Part shown: one piece after another, positions 1-12,677 of the stretch | Layout: every line of letters starts with the position of its first letter | Numbering within the stretch: position 1 is the stretch's first letter | NCBI GenBank assembly: GCA_958298945.1 | Contig: OY282608.1 | Span: forward strand, 22,173,933 to 22,237,932 | Reading direction: 5' to 3' | DNA from: Atherix ibis | Lineage: Eukaryota; Arthropoda; Insecta; Diptera; Athericidae | DNA length: 64,000 nt | Notes under the pieces: generated by a model | Databases searched by the model: none | What the model saw: only the letters and a program-made list of their open reading frames with translations | What the model was told of the DNA's origin: nothing | Translations under genes and position numbers: made by a program

Positions 1-3000
1 CAAGCCAACAAACCAGCAAACCAACAAACCAACAAACCAACAAACCAAGTAACCAAAAAACCAACAAACCATCAAACGAACAAAGCAACAAACCAACAAA
101 CCAACAAACCAACAAGCAAACAAACCAACAAACAAATAAACCAACAAACCAACAAACAAATAAACCAACAAACCAACAAACCAACAAACCAACAAACCAA
201 CAAACCAAAAAACCAACAAACCAACAAACCAACAAGCCAACGAGCCAACAAACCAACAAGCCAACAAGCCAACAAACCAACAAACCAACAAACCAACAAG
301 CCAACAAACCAACAAACCAACAAACCAACAAACCAACAAGCCAACAAATCAACAAACAAATAAACCAACAAACCAAAAAACCAACAAACCAACAAACCAA
401 CAAACCAACAAACCAACAAACCAACAAACCAACAAACCAACAAACCAACAAACCAACAAGCCAACAAACCAACAAACAAATAAACCAACAAACCAACAAA
501 CCAACAAACCAACAAACCAACAAACCAAAAAACCAACAAACCAACAAGCCAACAAGCCAACAAACCAACAAACTAACAAACCAACAAACGAACTAATCAA
601 CAAATCAACAAACTAAGTAACCAACAAGCCAACAAACCAACAAACAAACAAGCCAACAAGCCAACAAACCAACAAACCAACAAGCCAACAAACCAACAAA
701 CCAACAAACTAACAAACCAACAAACCAACAAACCAACAAACCAACAAGCCAACAAACCAACAAACAAAAAAACCAACAAACCAAAACACCAACAAACCAA
801 TAAACCAACAAGCCAACAAACCAACAAACAAACAAACCAACAAACCAAGTAACCAACAAGCCAACAAACCAACAAACCAACAAGCCAACAAGCCAACAAA
901 CCAACAAACCAACAAACCAACAAGCCAACAAACCAACAAGCCAACAAACCAACAAACCAACAAACCAACAAACCAACAAACCAACAAGCCAACAAACCAA
1001 CAAACCAACAAACCAAGTAACCAAAAAGCTCACAAACTAACAAACGAACAAGCCAACAAGCCAACAAGCCAACAAACCAACAAACCAACAAGCCAACAAG
1101 CCAACAAACCAACAAACCAACAAACCAACAAGCCAACAAACCAACAAGCCAACAAACCAACAAACCAACAAACCAACAAACCAACAAACCAACAAACCAA
1201 CAAACCAACAAACCAAGTAACCAAAAAGCTCACAAACTAACAAACCAACAAGCCAACAAGCCAACAAGCCAACAAACCAACAAACCAACAAACCAACAAA
1301 CCAACAAACCAACAAACCAACAAGCCAACAAACCAACAAACCAACAAACCAACAAACCAACAAACAAAGTAACCAAAAGGCCAACAAACTAACAAACCAA
1401 CAAGCCAACAAGCCAACAAACCAACAAGCCAACAAACCAACAAACCAACAAAGCAACAAGCCAACAAGCCAACAAACCAAGTAACCAAAAGGCCAACAAA
1501 CTAACAAACCAACAAGCCAACAAGCCAACAAACCAACATGCCAACAAACCAACAAACCAACAAACCAACAAACCAGCAAACCAACATGCCAACAAACCAA
1601 CAAACTAAGTAACCAACAAACCAACAAACCAACAAACCAACAAACCAACAAATTAACATGCCAACAAACCAACAAACTAAGTAACCAAAAAGCCAACAAA
1701 CCAACAAACCAACAAGCCAACAAACCAACAAACCAACAAACCAAGTAACCAAAAAGCTCACAAACTAACAAACGAACAAGCCAACAAGCCAACAAGCCAA
1801 CAAACCAACAAACCAACAAGCCAACAAGCCAACAAACCAACAAACCAACAAACCAACAAGCCAACAAACCAACAAACCAACAAACCAACAAGCCAACAAA
1901 CCAACAAGCCAACAAACCAACAAACCAACAAGCCAACAAGCCAACAAACCAACAAACTAACAAACGAACAAGCCAACAAACCAACAAACCAACAAACCAA
2001 CAAACCAACAAACCAACAAACCAACAAACCAACAAGCCAACAAGCCAACAAACCAACAAACCAACAAAGCAACAAGCCAACAAACCAACAAGCCAACAAA
2101 CCAACAAACGAACAAACCAAGTAACCAAAAAGCCAGCAAACTAACAAACCAACAAGCCAACCAGCCAACAAACCAACAAACCAACAAAGCAACAAACCAA
2201 CAAACCAACAAACCAACAAACCAGCAAGCCAACAAACCAACAAACCAACAAGCCAACAAACCAACAAACCAACAAAGCAACAAACCAACAAACCAACAAA
2301 CCAACAAACCAACAAACCAACAAGCCAACAAGCCAACAAACCAACAAACTAACAAACCAACAAACTAACAAACCAACAAACCAACAACCCAACAAACCAA
2401 CAAGCCAACAAACCAACAAACCAACAAACCAAGTAACCAAAAAGCCAACAAACTAACAAACCAACAAGCCAACAAGCCAACAAACCAGCAAACCAACAAA
2501 GCAACAAGCCAACTAGCCAACAAACCAACAAACCAACAAGCCAACAAACCAACAAACCAACAAGCCAACAAGCCAACAAACCAACAAACCAACAAACCAA
2601 CAAGCCAACAAACCAACAAACCAACAAGCAAACAAACCAACAAACCAACAAACCAACAAGCCAACAAACCAACAAACCAAAAAACCAAAAAACCAACAAA
2701 CCAGCAAACCAACAAACCAACAAACCAACAAACCAACAAACCAACAAGCCAACAAGCCAACAAACCAACAAACCAACAAACCAACAATCCAACAAGCCAA
2801 CAAACCAACAAACCAACAAAGCAACAAGCCAACAAGCCAACAAACCAACAAACCAACAAGCCAACAAACCAATAAACCAACAAGCCAACAAGCCAACAAA
2901 TCAACAAACCAACAAACCAATAAGCCAACAAACCAACAAACCAACAAGCCAACAAACCAACAAACCAACAAACCAACAAACCAACAAACCAACAAGCCAA

Positions 3001-5594
3001 CAAGCCAACAAACCAACCAACCAACAAGCCAACAAACCAACAAACCAACAAGCCAACAAACCAACAAACCAACATGCCAACAAACCAACAAACTAAGTAA
3101 CCAACAAGCCAACAAACCAACAAACCAACAAGCCAACAAGCCAACAAGCCAACAAACCAACAAACCAACAAACCAACAAACCAAGTAACCAAAAAACCAA
3201 CAAACCATCAAACGAACAAAGCAACAAACCAACAAACCAACAAACCAACAAGCCAACAAACCAACAAACAAATAAACCAACAAACCAACAAACAAATAAA
3301 CCAACAAACCAACAAACCAACAAACCAACAAACCAACAAACCAAAAAACCAACAAACCAACAAACCAACAAGCCAACAAGCCAACAAACCAACAAGCCAA
3401 CAAGCCAACAAACCAACAAACCAACAAGCCAACAAACCAACAAACCAACAAACCAACAAACCAACAAGCCAACAAATCAACAAACAAATAAACCAACAAA
3501 CCCAAAAACCAACAAACCAACAAACCAACAAACCAACAAACCAACAAACCAACAAGCCAACAAACCAACAAACCAACAAACCAACAAACCAACAAACAAA
3601 TAAACCAACAAACCAACAAACCAACAAACCAACAAACCAACAAACCAAAAAACCAACAAACCAACAAGCCAACAAGCCAACAAACCAACAAACTAACAAA
3701 CCAACAAACGAACTAATCAACGAATCAACAAACTAAGTAACCAACAAGCCAACAAACCAACAAACCAACAAGCCAACAAGCCAACAAACCAACAAACCAA
3801 CAAGCCAACAAACCAACAAACCAACAAACTAACAAACCAACAAACCAACAAACCAACAAACCAATAAGCCAACAAACCAACAAACAAATAAACCAACAAA
3901 CCAAAACACCAACAAACCAACAAACCAACAAGCCAACAAACCAACAAACCAACAAACCAACAAACCAAGTAACCAACAAGCCAACAAACCAACAAACCAA
4001 AAACCGACAAGCCAACAAACCAACAAACCAACAAGCCAACAAACCAACAAACCAACAAACCAACAAACAAACAAGCCAACAAGCCAACAAACCAACAAAC
4101 CAATAAACCAACAAGCCAACAAACCAACAAGCCAACAAGCCAACAAACCAAATAAACCAACAAACCAACAAGCCAACAAACCAACAAAACAACAAACCAA
4201 GTAACCAAAAAGCTCACAAACTAACAAACCAACAAGCCAACAAGCCAACAAGCCAACAAACCAACAAACCAACAAACCAACAAACCAACAAACCAACAAA
4301 CCAACAAACCAACAAACCAACAAACCAACAAGCCAACAAACCAACAAACCAACAAACCAACAAACCAACAAACCAAGTAACCAAAAGGCCAACAAACTAA
4401 CAAACCAACAAGCCAACAAGCCAACAAACCAACAAGCCAACAAACCAACAAACCAACAAAGCAACAAGCCAACAAACCAAGTAACCAAAAGGCCAACAAA
4501 CTAACAAACCAACAAGCCAACAAGCCAACAAACCAACAAGCCAACAAACCAACAAACCAACAAACCAACAAACCAACAAACCAACAAACCAACAAACCAA
4601 CAAACCAACAAACCAACATGCCAACAAACCAACAAACTAAGTAACCAACAAGCCAACAAACCAACAAACCAACAAACCAACATGCCAACAAACCAACAAA
4701 CTAAGTAACCAAAAAGCCAACAAACCAACAAACCAACAAGCCAACAAGCCAACAAACCAACAAACCAACAAACCAACAAGCCAACAAACCAACAAGCCAA
4801 CAAACCAACAAACCAACAAGCCAACAAGCCAACAAACCAACAAACCAACAAACCAACAAGCCAACAAACCAATAAACCAACAAGCCAACAAACCAACAAG
4901 CCAACAAGCCAACAAACCAACAAACCAACAAGCCAACAAGCCAACAAACCAACAAACCAACAAAGCAACAAGCCAACAAGCCAACAAACCAACAAACTAA
5001 CAAACCAACAAACGAACTAATCAACAAATCAACAAACTAAGTAACCAACAAGCCAACAAACCAACAAACCAACAAGCCAACAAGCCAACGAACCAACAAA
5101 CCAACAAGCCAACAAACCAACAAACCAACAAACTAACAAACCAACAAGCCAACAAGCCAACAAACCAACAAGCCAACAAACCAACAAACCAACAAAGCAA
5201 CAAGCCAACAAACCAAGTAACCAAAAGGCCAACAAACTAACAAACCAACAAGCCAACAAGCCAACAAACCAACAAACCAACAAACCAACAAACCAACAAA
5301 CCAACAAACCAACAAACCAACAAACCAACATGCCAACAAACCAACAAACTAAGTAACCAACAAGCCAACAAACCAACAAACCAACAAACCAACATGCCAA
5401 CAAACCAACAAACTAAGTAACCAAAAAGCCAACAAACCAACAAACCAACAAGCCAACAAGCCAACAAACCAACAAACCAACAAACCAACAAGCCAACAAA
5501 CCAACAAGCCAACAAACCAACAAGCCAACAAACCAACAAACCAACAAACCAACAAGCCAACAAACCAACAAACCAACAAACCAAGTAACCAAAA
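1..5594 (+). repeat. Left block: octamer array with a direct repeat of about 3.13 kb
   Basis: Landmarks at about 40-1,060 recur at about 3,180-4,240. The CCATCAAA unit is at 69 and 3,205 (offset 3,136). The CGAACTAA module is at 589 and 3,709 (offset 3,120). The AGCTCAC variant is at 1,027 and 4,211 (offset 3,184). The offsets differ by 16 and 64 bp, both multiples of 8. The middle of the block (about 1,227-3,100) carries AGCTCAC, CCAAAAGG and CCAACATG landmarks in the order seen in HOR-1, but less regularly. Positions 1-3,996 hold the octamer register without a net slip. No gene is present. Confidence 0.8.
589..620 (+). repeat. Type example of the left-half marker module (CGAACTAA, two TCAACAAA, CTAAGTAA)
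   Basis: Four variant octamers occur in fixed order: CGAACTAA (589-596), TCAACAAA (597-604), TCAACAAA (605-612) and CTAAGTAA (613-620). A CCAACAAG unit usually follows. The same module, with small changes, begins near 3,709, 5,013, 6,819, 8,801, 14,007, 15,823, 17,463, 19,431 and 23,199, all in the left 24 kb. It is one of the landmarks used to align higher-order repeat copies. Confidence 0.85.
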
Positions 5595-8500
5595 AGCTCA
5601 CAAACTAACAAACTAACAAACCAGCAAGCCAACAAGCCAACAAGCCAACAAACCAACAAACCAACAAACCAACAAACCAACAAACGAACAAACCAACAAG
5701 CCAACAAACCAACAAACCAACAAACCAACAAACCAACAAACCAACAAACCAAGTAACCAAAAGGCCAACAAACTAACAAACCAACAAGCCAACAAACCAA
5801 CAAGCCAACAAACCAACAAACCAACAAAACAACAAGCCAACAAGCCAACAAACCAAGTAACCAAAAGGCCAACAAATTAACAAACCAACAAGCCAACAAG
5901 CCAACGAACCAACAAGCCAACAAACCAACAAACCAACAAACCAACAAACCAACAAACCAACAAACCAACAAACCAACATGCCAACAAACCAACAAACTAA
6001 GTAACCAACAAGCCAACAAACCAACAAACCAACAAACCAACATGCCAACAAACCAAGAAACTAAGTAACCAAAAAGCCAACAAACCAACAAACCAACAAG
6101 CCAACAAGCCAACAAACCAACAAACCAACAAACCAACAAGCCAACAAACCAACAAGCCAACAAACCAACAAACCAACAAGCCAACAAGCCAACAAACCAA
6201 CAAACCAACAAACCAAGAAGCCAACAAACCAATAAACCAACAAGCCAACAAACCAACAAACCAACGAAGCAACAAGCCAACAAACCAACAAGCCAACAAA
6301 CCAACAAACCGACAAACCAAGTAACCAAAAAGCCAGCAAACTAACAAACCAACAAGCCAACAAGCCAACAAACCAACAAACCAACAAAGCAACAAACCAA
6401 CAAACCAACAAACCAACAAACCAACAAGCCAACAAGCCAACAAACCAACAAACCAACAAGCCAACAAGCCAACAAACCAACAAACCAACAAAGCAACAAA
6501 CCAACAAACCAACAAACCAACAAACCAACAAACCAACAAGCCAACAAGCCAACAAATTAACAAACTAACAAACCAACAAACAAACTAACACACAAACAAA
6601 CAAGCCAACAAGCCAACAAACCAACAAACCAACAAACCAACAAACCAACAAACCAAGTAACCAACAAGCCAACACCAACAAACCAACAAGCCAACAAACC
6701 AACAAACAAATAAACCAACAAACCAACAAACCAACAAACCAACAAACCAACAAACCAAAAAACCAACAAACCAACAAGCCAACAAGCTAACAAACCAACA
6801 AACTAACAAACCAACAAACTAACTAATCAACAAATCAACAAACTAAGTAACCAACAAGCCAACAAACCAACAAACCAACAAGCCAACAAGCCAACAAACC
6901 AACAAACCAACAAGCCAACAAACCAACAAACCAACAAACTAACAAACCAACAAACCAACAAACCAACAAACCAATAAGCCAACAAACCAACAAACAAATA
7001 AACCAACAAACCAAAACACCAACAAACCAACAAACCAACAAGCCAACAAACCAACAAACCAACAAACCAACAAACCAAGTAACCAACAAGCCAACAAACC
7101 AACAAACCAAAAACCGACAAGCCAACAAACCAACAAACCAACAAGCCAACAAACCAACAAACCAACAAGCCAACAAGCCAACAAACCAACAAACTAACAA
7201 ACCAACAAACAAACTAACCAACAAACCAACAAGCCAACAAGCAACAAACCAACAAACCAACAAACCAACAAACCAAGTAACCAACAAGCCAACAAACCAA
7301 CAAACAAACAAGCCATCAAGCCAACAAACCAACAAACCAAGAAGCAAACAAACCAACAAACCAACAAGCCAACAAACCAACAAGCCAACAAACCAAAAAA
7401 CCAACAAACCAACAAACCAACAAACCAACAAACCAACAATCCAACAAGCAAACAAACCAACAAACCAACAAACCAACAAGCCAACAAACCAACAAGCCAA
7501 CAAACTAACAAACCAACAAACCAACAAGCCAACAAACCAATAAACCAACAAACCAAGTAACCAAAAAGCTCACAAACTAACAAACCAACAAGCCAACAAG
7601 CCAACATGCCAACAAACCAACAAACCAACAAACCAACAAACCAACAAACCAACAAACCAACAAGCCAACAAACCAACAAACCAACAAACCAACAAAACAA
7701 GTAACTAAAAGGCCAACAAACTAACAAACAAACAAGCCAACAAGCCAACAAACCAACAAGCCAACAAACCAACAAACCAACAAAGCAACAAGCCAACAAG
7801 CCGACAAACCAAGTAACCAAAAGGCCAACAAACTAACAAACCAACAAGCCAACAAGCCAACAAACCAACAAGCCAACAAACCAACAAACCAACAAACCAA
7901 CAAACCAACAAACCAAAAAACCAACATGCCAACAAACCAACAAACTAAGTAACCAACAAGCCAACAAACCAACAAACCAACAAACCAACATGCCAACAAA
8001 CCAACAATTTAAGTAACCAAAAAGCCAACAAACCAACAAACCAACAAGCCAACAAGCCAACAAACCAACAAACCAACAAACCAACAAGCCAACAAACCAA
8101 CAAGCCAACAAACCAACAAACCAACAAGCCAACAAGCCATCAAACCAACAAACCAACAAACCACCAAGCCAACAAACCAATAAACCAACAAGCCAACAAA
8201 CCAACAAACCAACAAACCAACAAGCCACCAAGCCAACAAACCAACAAACCAACAAAGCAACAAGCCAACAAACCAACAAGCCAACAAACCAACAAACCAA
8301 CAAACCAAGTAACCAAAAAGCCAGCAAACTAACAAACGAACAAGCCAACAAGCCAACAAACCAACAAACCAACAAAGCAACAAACCAACAAACCAACAAA
8401 CCAACAAACCAACAAGCCAACAAGCCAACAAACCAACAAACCAACAAGCCAACAAGCCAACAAACCAACAAACCAACAAAGCAACAAACCAACAAACCAA

Positions 8501-9500
8501 CAAACCAACAAACCAACAAACCAACAAGCCAACAAGCCAACAAACCAACAAACTAACAAACCAACAAACAAACTAACACACAAACAAACAAGCCAACAAG
8601 CCAACAAACCAACAAACCAACAAACCAACAAACCAAGTAACCAACAAGCCAACAAACCAACAAACCAACAAGCCAACAAACCAACAAACAAATAAACCAA
8701 CAAACCAACAAACCAACAAACCAACAAACCAACAAACCAAAAACCCAACAAACCAACAAGCCAACAAGCCAACAAACCAACAAACTAACAAACGAACAAA
8801 CGAACTAATCAAAAAATCAACAAACTAAGTAACCAACAAGCCAACAAACCAACAAACCAACAAACCAACAAGCCAACAAGCCAACAAACCAACAAACCAA
8901 CAAGCGAACAAACCAACAAACCAACAAACTAACAAACCAACAAACCAACAAACCAACAAACCAATAAGCCAACAAACCAACAAACAAATAAACCAACAAA
9001 CCAAAACACCAACAAACCAACAAACCAACAAGCCAGCAAACCAACAAACCAACAAACCAACAAACCAACAAACCAAGTAACCAACAAGCCAACAAACCAA
9101 CAAACCAAAAACCGAAAAGCCAAGAAACCAACAAACCAACAAGCCAACAAACCAACAAACCAACAAGCCAACAAGCCAACAAACCAACAAACTAACAAAC
9201 CAACAAACAAACTAACCACAACCAACAAGCCAACAAGCCAACAAACCAACAAATCAACAAACCAACAAACCAAGTAACCAACAAGCCAACAAACCAACAA
9301 ACAAACAAGCCAACAAGCCAACAAACCAACAAACCAAGAAGCCAACAAACCAACAAACCAACAAGCCAACAAACCAACAAGCCAACAAACCAAAAAACCA
9401 ACAAACCAACAAACCAACAAACCAACAAACCAACAATCCAACAAGCCAACAAACCAACAAACCAACAAACCAACAAACCAACAAACCAAGTAACCAAAAA
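5595..9500 (+). repeat. HOR-1 tandem pair, period 1,972 bp (first cluster)
   Basis: An ordered set of landmarks occurs twice: AGCTCAC (5,595; 7,567), two CCAAAAGG units (5,761 and 5,866; 7,710 and 7,821), two CCAACATG units (5,978 and 6,042; 7,926 and 7,988), CCAGCAAA (6,335; 8,322), the CACACAAA unit (6,588; 8,575), the CGAACTAA module (6,819; 8,801), the CAAAACACC motif (7,013; 9,004), the 7-mer CCAAAAA before CCG (7,107; 9,105) and a CCAAGAAG unit (about 7,340 and 9,337). The 1,972-bp period equals 247 octamers minus 4 bp. That deficit is explained by the three register slips inside the first copy: 6,669 (-2), 7,107 (-1) and about 7,242 (-1). The right edge is approximate. Confidence 0.85.
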
Positions 9501-10380
9501 ACCAACTAACCAACAAACTAACAAACCAACAAGCCAACAAACCAACAGGCCAACAAGCCAACAAGCCAACAAACCAACAAACCAACAAAGCAACAAACCA
9601 ACAAACCAACAAACCAACAAACCAACAAACCAACAAACCAACAAGCCAACAAACCAACAAACTAACAAACCAACAAACGAACTAACCAACAAACCAACAA
9701 GCCACCAAGCCAACAAACCAACAAACCAACAAACCAACAAACCAAGTAACCAAAAAGCCAACAAACTAACAAACCAACAAGCCAACAAACCAACAAACCA
9801 ACAAACCAGCAAGCCAACAAACCAACAAACAAATAAACCAACAAACCAACTAACCAACAAACCAACAAACAAAAAAACCAACAAACCAAAAAACCAACAA
9901 ACCAACAAGCCAACAAGCCAACAAACCAACAAGCTAACAAACCAACAAACGAACTAACCAACAAACCAACAAGCCAACAAGCCAACAAACCAATAAACCA
10001 ACAAACCAACAAACTAAGTAACCAACAAGCCAACAAACAAACAAACCAACAAGCCAACAAACCAACAAACCAACAAACCAACAAACCAACAAGCCAACAA
10101 ACCAACAAACAAATAAACCAACAAACCGAAAAACCAACAAACCAACAAACCAACAAACCAACAAACCAACAAACCAAGTAACCAACAAGCCAACAAACCA
10201 ACAAACCAACAAGCCAACAAGCCAACAAGCCAACAAACCAACAAACCAACAAGCCAACAAACCAACAAACCAACAAGCCAACAAACCAACAAACCAACAA
10301 ACCAAAAAACCAACAAACCAACAAACCAAAAAACCAACAAACCAACAAACCAACAAGCCAACAAACCAACAAACCAACAA

Positions 10381-10560
10381 AACAAGTAACCAATAAGCCA
10401 ACAAACCAAAAACCAACAAGCCAACAAACCAACAAACCAACAAGCCAACAAACCAACAAACCAACAAAACAAGTAACCAATAAGCCAACAAACCAAAAAC
10501 CAACAAGCCAACAAACCAACAAACCAACAAGCCAACAAACCAACAAACCAACAAACCAAC
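10381..10560 (+). repeat. Short tandem duplication, period 87 bp
   Basis: The string GTAACCAATAAGCC begins at 10,386 and again at 10,473. Each is followed by the same series of units, including a 7-bp CCAAAAA unit (10,406 and 10,493). The 87-bp period is 11 octamers minus one base, so the slip predates the duplication and was copied with it. The corresponding place in the second B block (about 24,531-24,600) has one copy, so this duplication appears specific to the first block. Confidence 0.85.
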
Positions 10561-12539
10561 AAACCAACAAGCCAACAAACCAACAAACCAACAAGTCAAG
10601 TAACCAAAAAGCCAACAAACTAACAAACCAACAAGCCAACAAGCCAACAAGCCAACAAACCAACAAACCAACAAGCCAGCAAACCAACAAACCAACAAGC
10701 CAACAAACCAACAAACCAACAAACCAACAAACCAAAAAACTAAGAAACCAATAAACCAACAAACCAACAAACCAACAAACCAACATGCCAACAAACCAAC
10801 AAGCCAACAAAGCAACAAACCAACAAACCAACAAACCAACAAACCAACAAACCAACAAGCCAACAAGCCAACAAACCAACAAACCAACAAAGCAACAATC
10901 CAACAAGCCAACAAATCAACAAACCAACAAGCCTACAAACCAAGAAACCAACAAGCCAACAAGCCAACAAACCAACAAACCAACAAACCAACAAGCCAAC
11001 AAACCAACAAACCAACAAGCAAACAAACCAACAAACCAACAAACCAACAAGCCAACAAACCAATAAACCAACAAACCAAAAACCCAACAAACCAACAAAC
11101 CAACAAACCAACAAACCAACAAACCAACAAACCAACAAGCCAACAAGCCAACAAACCAACCAACCAACAAGCCAACAAACCAACAAGCCAACAAACCAAC
11201 AAACCAACAAGCCAACAAACCAACAAGCCAATAAGCCAACAAACCAACAAACCAACAAAGCAACAAACCAGAAAACCAACAAACCAAAAAACCAACAAAC
11301 CAACAAACCATCAAACGAACAAAGCAACAAGCCAACAAGCCAACAAACCAACAAACCAACAAGCCAACAAACCAACAAACCAACAAGCCAACAAGCCAAC
11401 AAACCAACAAACCAACAAACCAACAAGCCAACAAACCAGCAAACCAACAAGCCAACAAACCAACAAACCAACAAACCAACAAACCAACAAGCAAACAAGC
11501 CAACAAACCAACAAACCAACAAGCCAACAAACCAACAAACCAACAAGCCAACAAGCCAACAAACCAACAAACCAACAAACCAACATACCAACAAACCAAG
11601 TAACCAACAAACCAAAAAACTATCAAACGAACAAAGCAACAATACAACAAACCAAAAAACCAACAAGCCAACAAACCAACAAACAAATAAACCAACAAAC
11701 CAACAAACAAATAAACCAACAAACCAACAAACCAACAAACCAACAAACCAACAAACCAAAAAACCAACAAACCAACAAACTAACAAGCCAACAAGCCAAC
11801 AAACCAACAAACCAACAAACCAACAAACCCACAAGCCAACAAATAAATAAACAAACAAACCAAAAAACCAACAAACCAACAAACCAACAAACCAACAAAC
11901 CAACAAACCAACAAACCAACAAACCCACAAGCCAACAAACCAACAAACCAACAAACCAACAAGCCAACAAACCAACAAACAAATAAACCAACAAACCAAC
12001 AAACCAACAAACCAACAAACCAAAAAACCGAAAAACCAACAAACCAACAAGCCAACAAGCCAACAAACCAACAAACTAACAAACCAACAAACGAACTAAT
12101 CAACAAACTAACAAACCAACAAACCAACAAACCAACAAACCAACAAGCCAATAAACCAACAAACTAATAAACCAACAATTCAAAAAACCAACAAACCAAC
12201 AAACCAACAAACCAACAAACCAAGTAACCAACAAGCCAACAAACCAACAAGCCAACAAACCAACAAACCAACAAGCCAACAAGCCAACAAACCAACAAAC
12301 CAACAAACCAACAAGCCAACAAACCAATAAACCAACAAGCCAACAAACCAACAAACCAACAAACCAACAAGCCACCAAGCCAACAAACCAACAAACCAAC
12401 AAAGCAACAAGCCAACAAACCAACAAGCCAACAAACCAACAAACCAACAAACCAAGTAACCAAAAAGCCAGCAAACTAACAAACCAACAAGCCAACAAGC
12501 CAACAAACCAACAAACCAACAAAGCAACAAACAAACTAA

Positions 12540-12560
12540 CACACAAACAAACAAACAAGC
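12540..12560 (+). other. Half-unit (+4 bp) register shift
   Basis: Upstream, CC dinucleotides fall at positions congruent to 4 modulo 8 (from 10,500). From 12,560 they are congruent to 0. The change occurs in the CACACAAA, CAAACAAA tract, which here carries an extra CAAA compared with copies at 6,588, 8,575, 17,219 and 19,189. It is the only half-unit shift found in the window. Confidence 0.8.
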
Positions 12561-12677
12561 CAACAAGCCAACAAACCAACAAACCAACAAGCCAACAAAC
12601 CAACAAGCCAACAAACCAACAAACCAACAAACCAACAAGCCAACAAACCAACAACCCAACAAACCAAGTAACCAAAA

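Larger units (their letters stand above)
9500..12677 (+). repeat. B block, first copy (about 9.95-12.1 kb) with flanking array
   Basis: Landmarks here differ from HOR-1: CTAACAAA next to CGAACTAA (about 9,931-9,960), a GCCTAC variant (10,931), CCATCAAA-type units (11,308 and about 11,620), an ACAATAC variant (11,639), paired AAATAAAT (about 11,843) and a CGAACTAA with one TCAACAAA (12,097). The order recurs at 24,060-26,090, roughly 14.0-14.1 kb to the right. Within it, 10,386-10,560 contains an 87-bp tandem duplication. A tail at about 12,177-12,530 recurs near 15,028-15,400 (offset about 2,851). Confidence 0.75.

Noticed and set aside
3073..3104. CCAACATG units as start codons or restriction-like palindromes with a biological role
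   Set aside because: CATG arises from a single A to T change in CCAACAAG and always lies in the same cassette. It is better treated as a repeat landmark.
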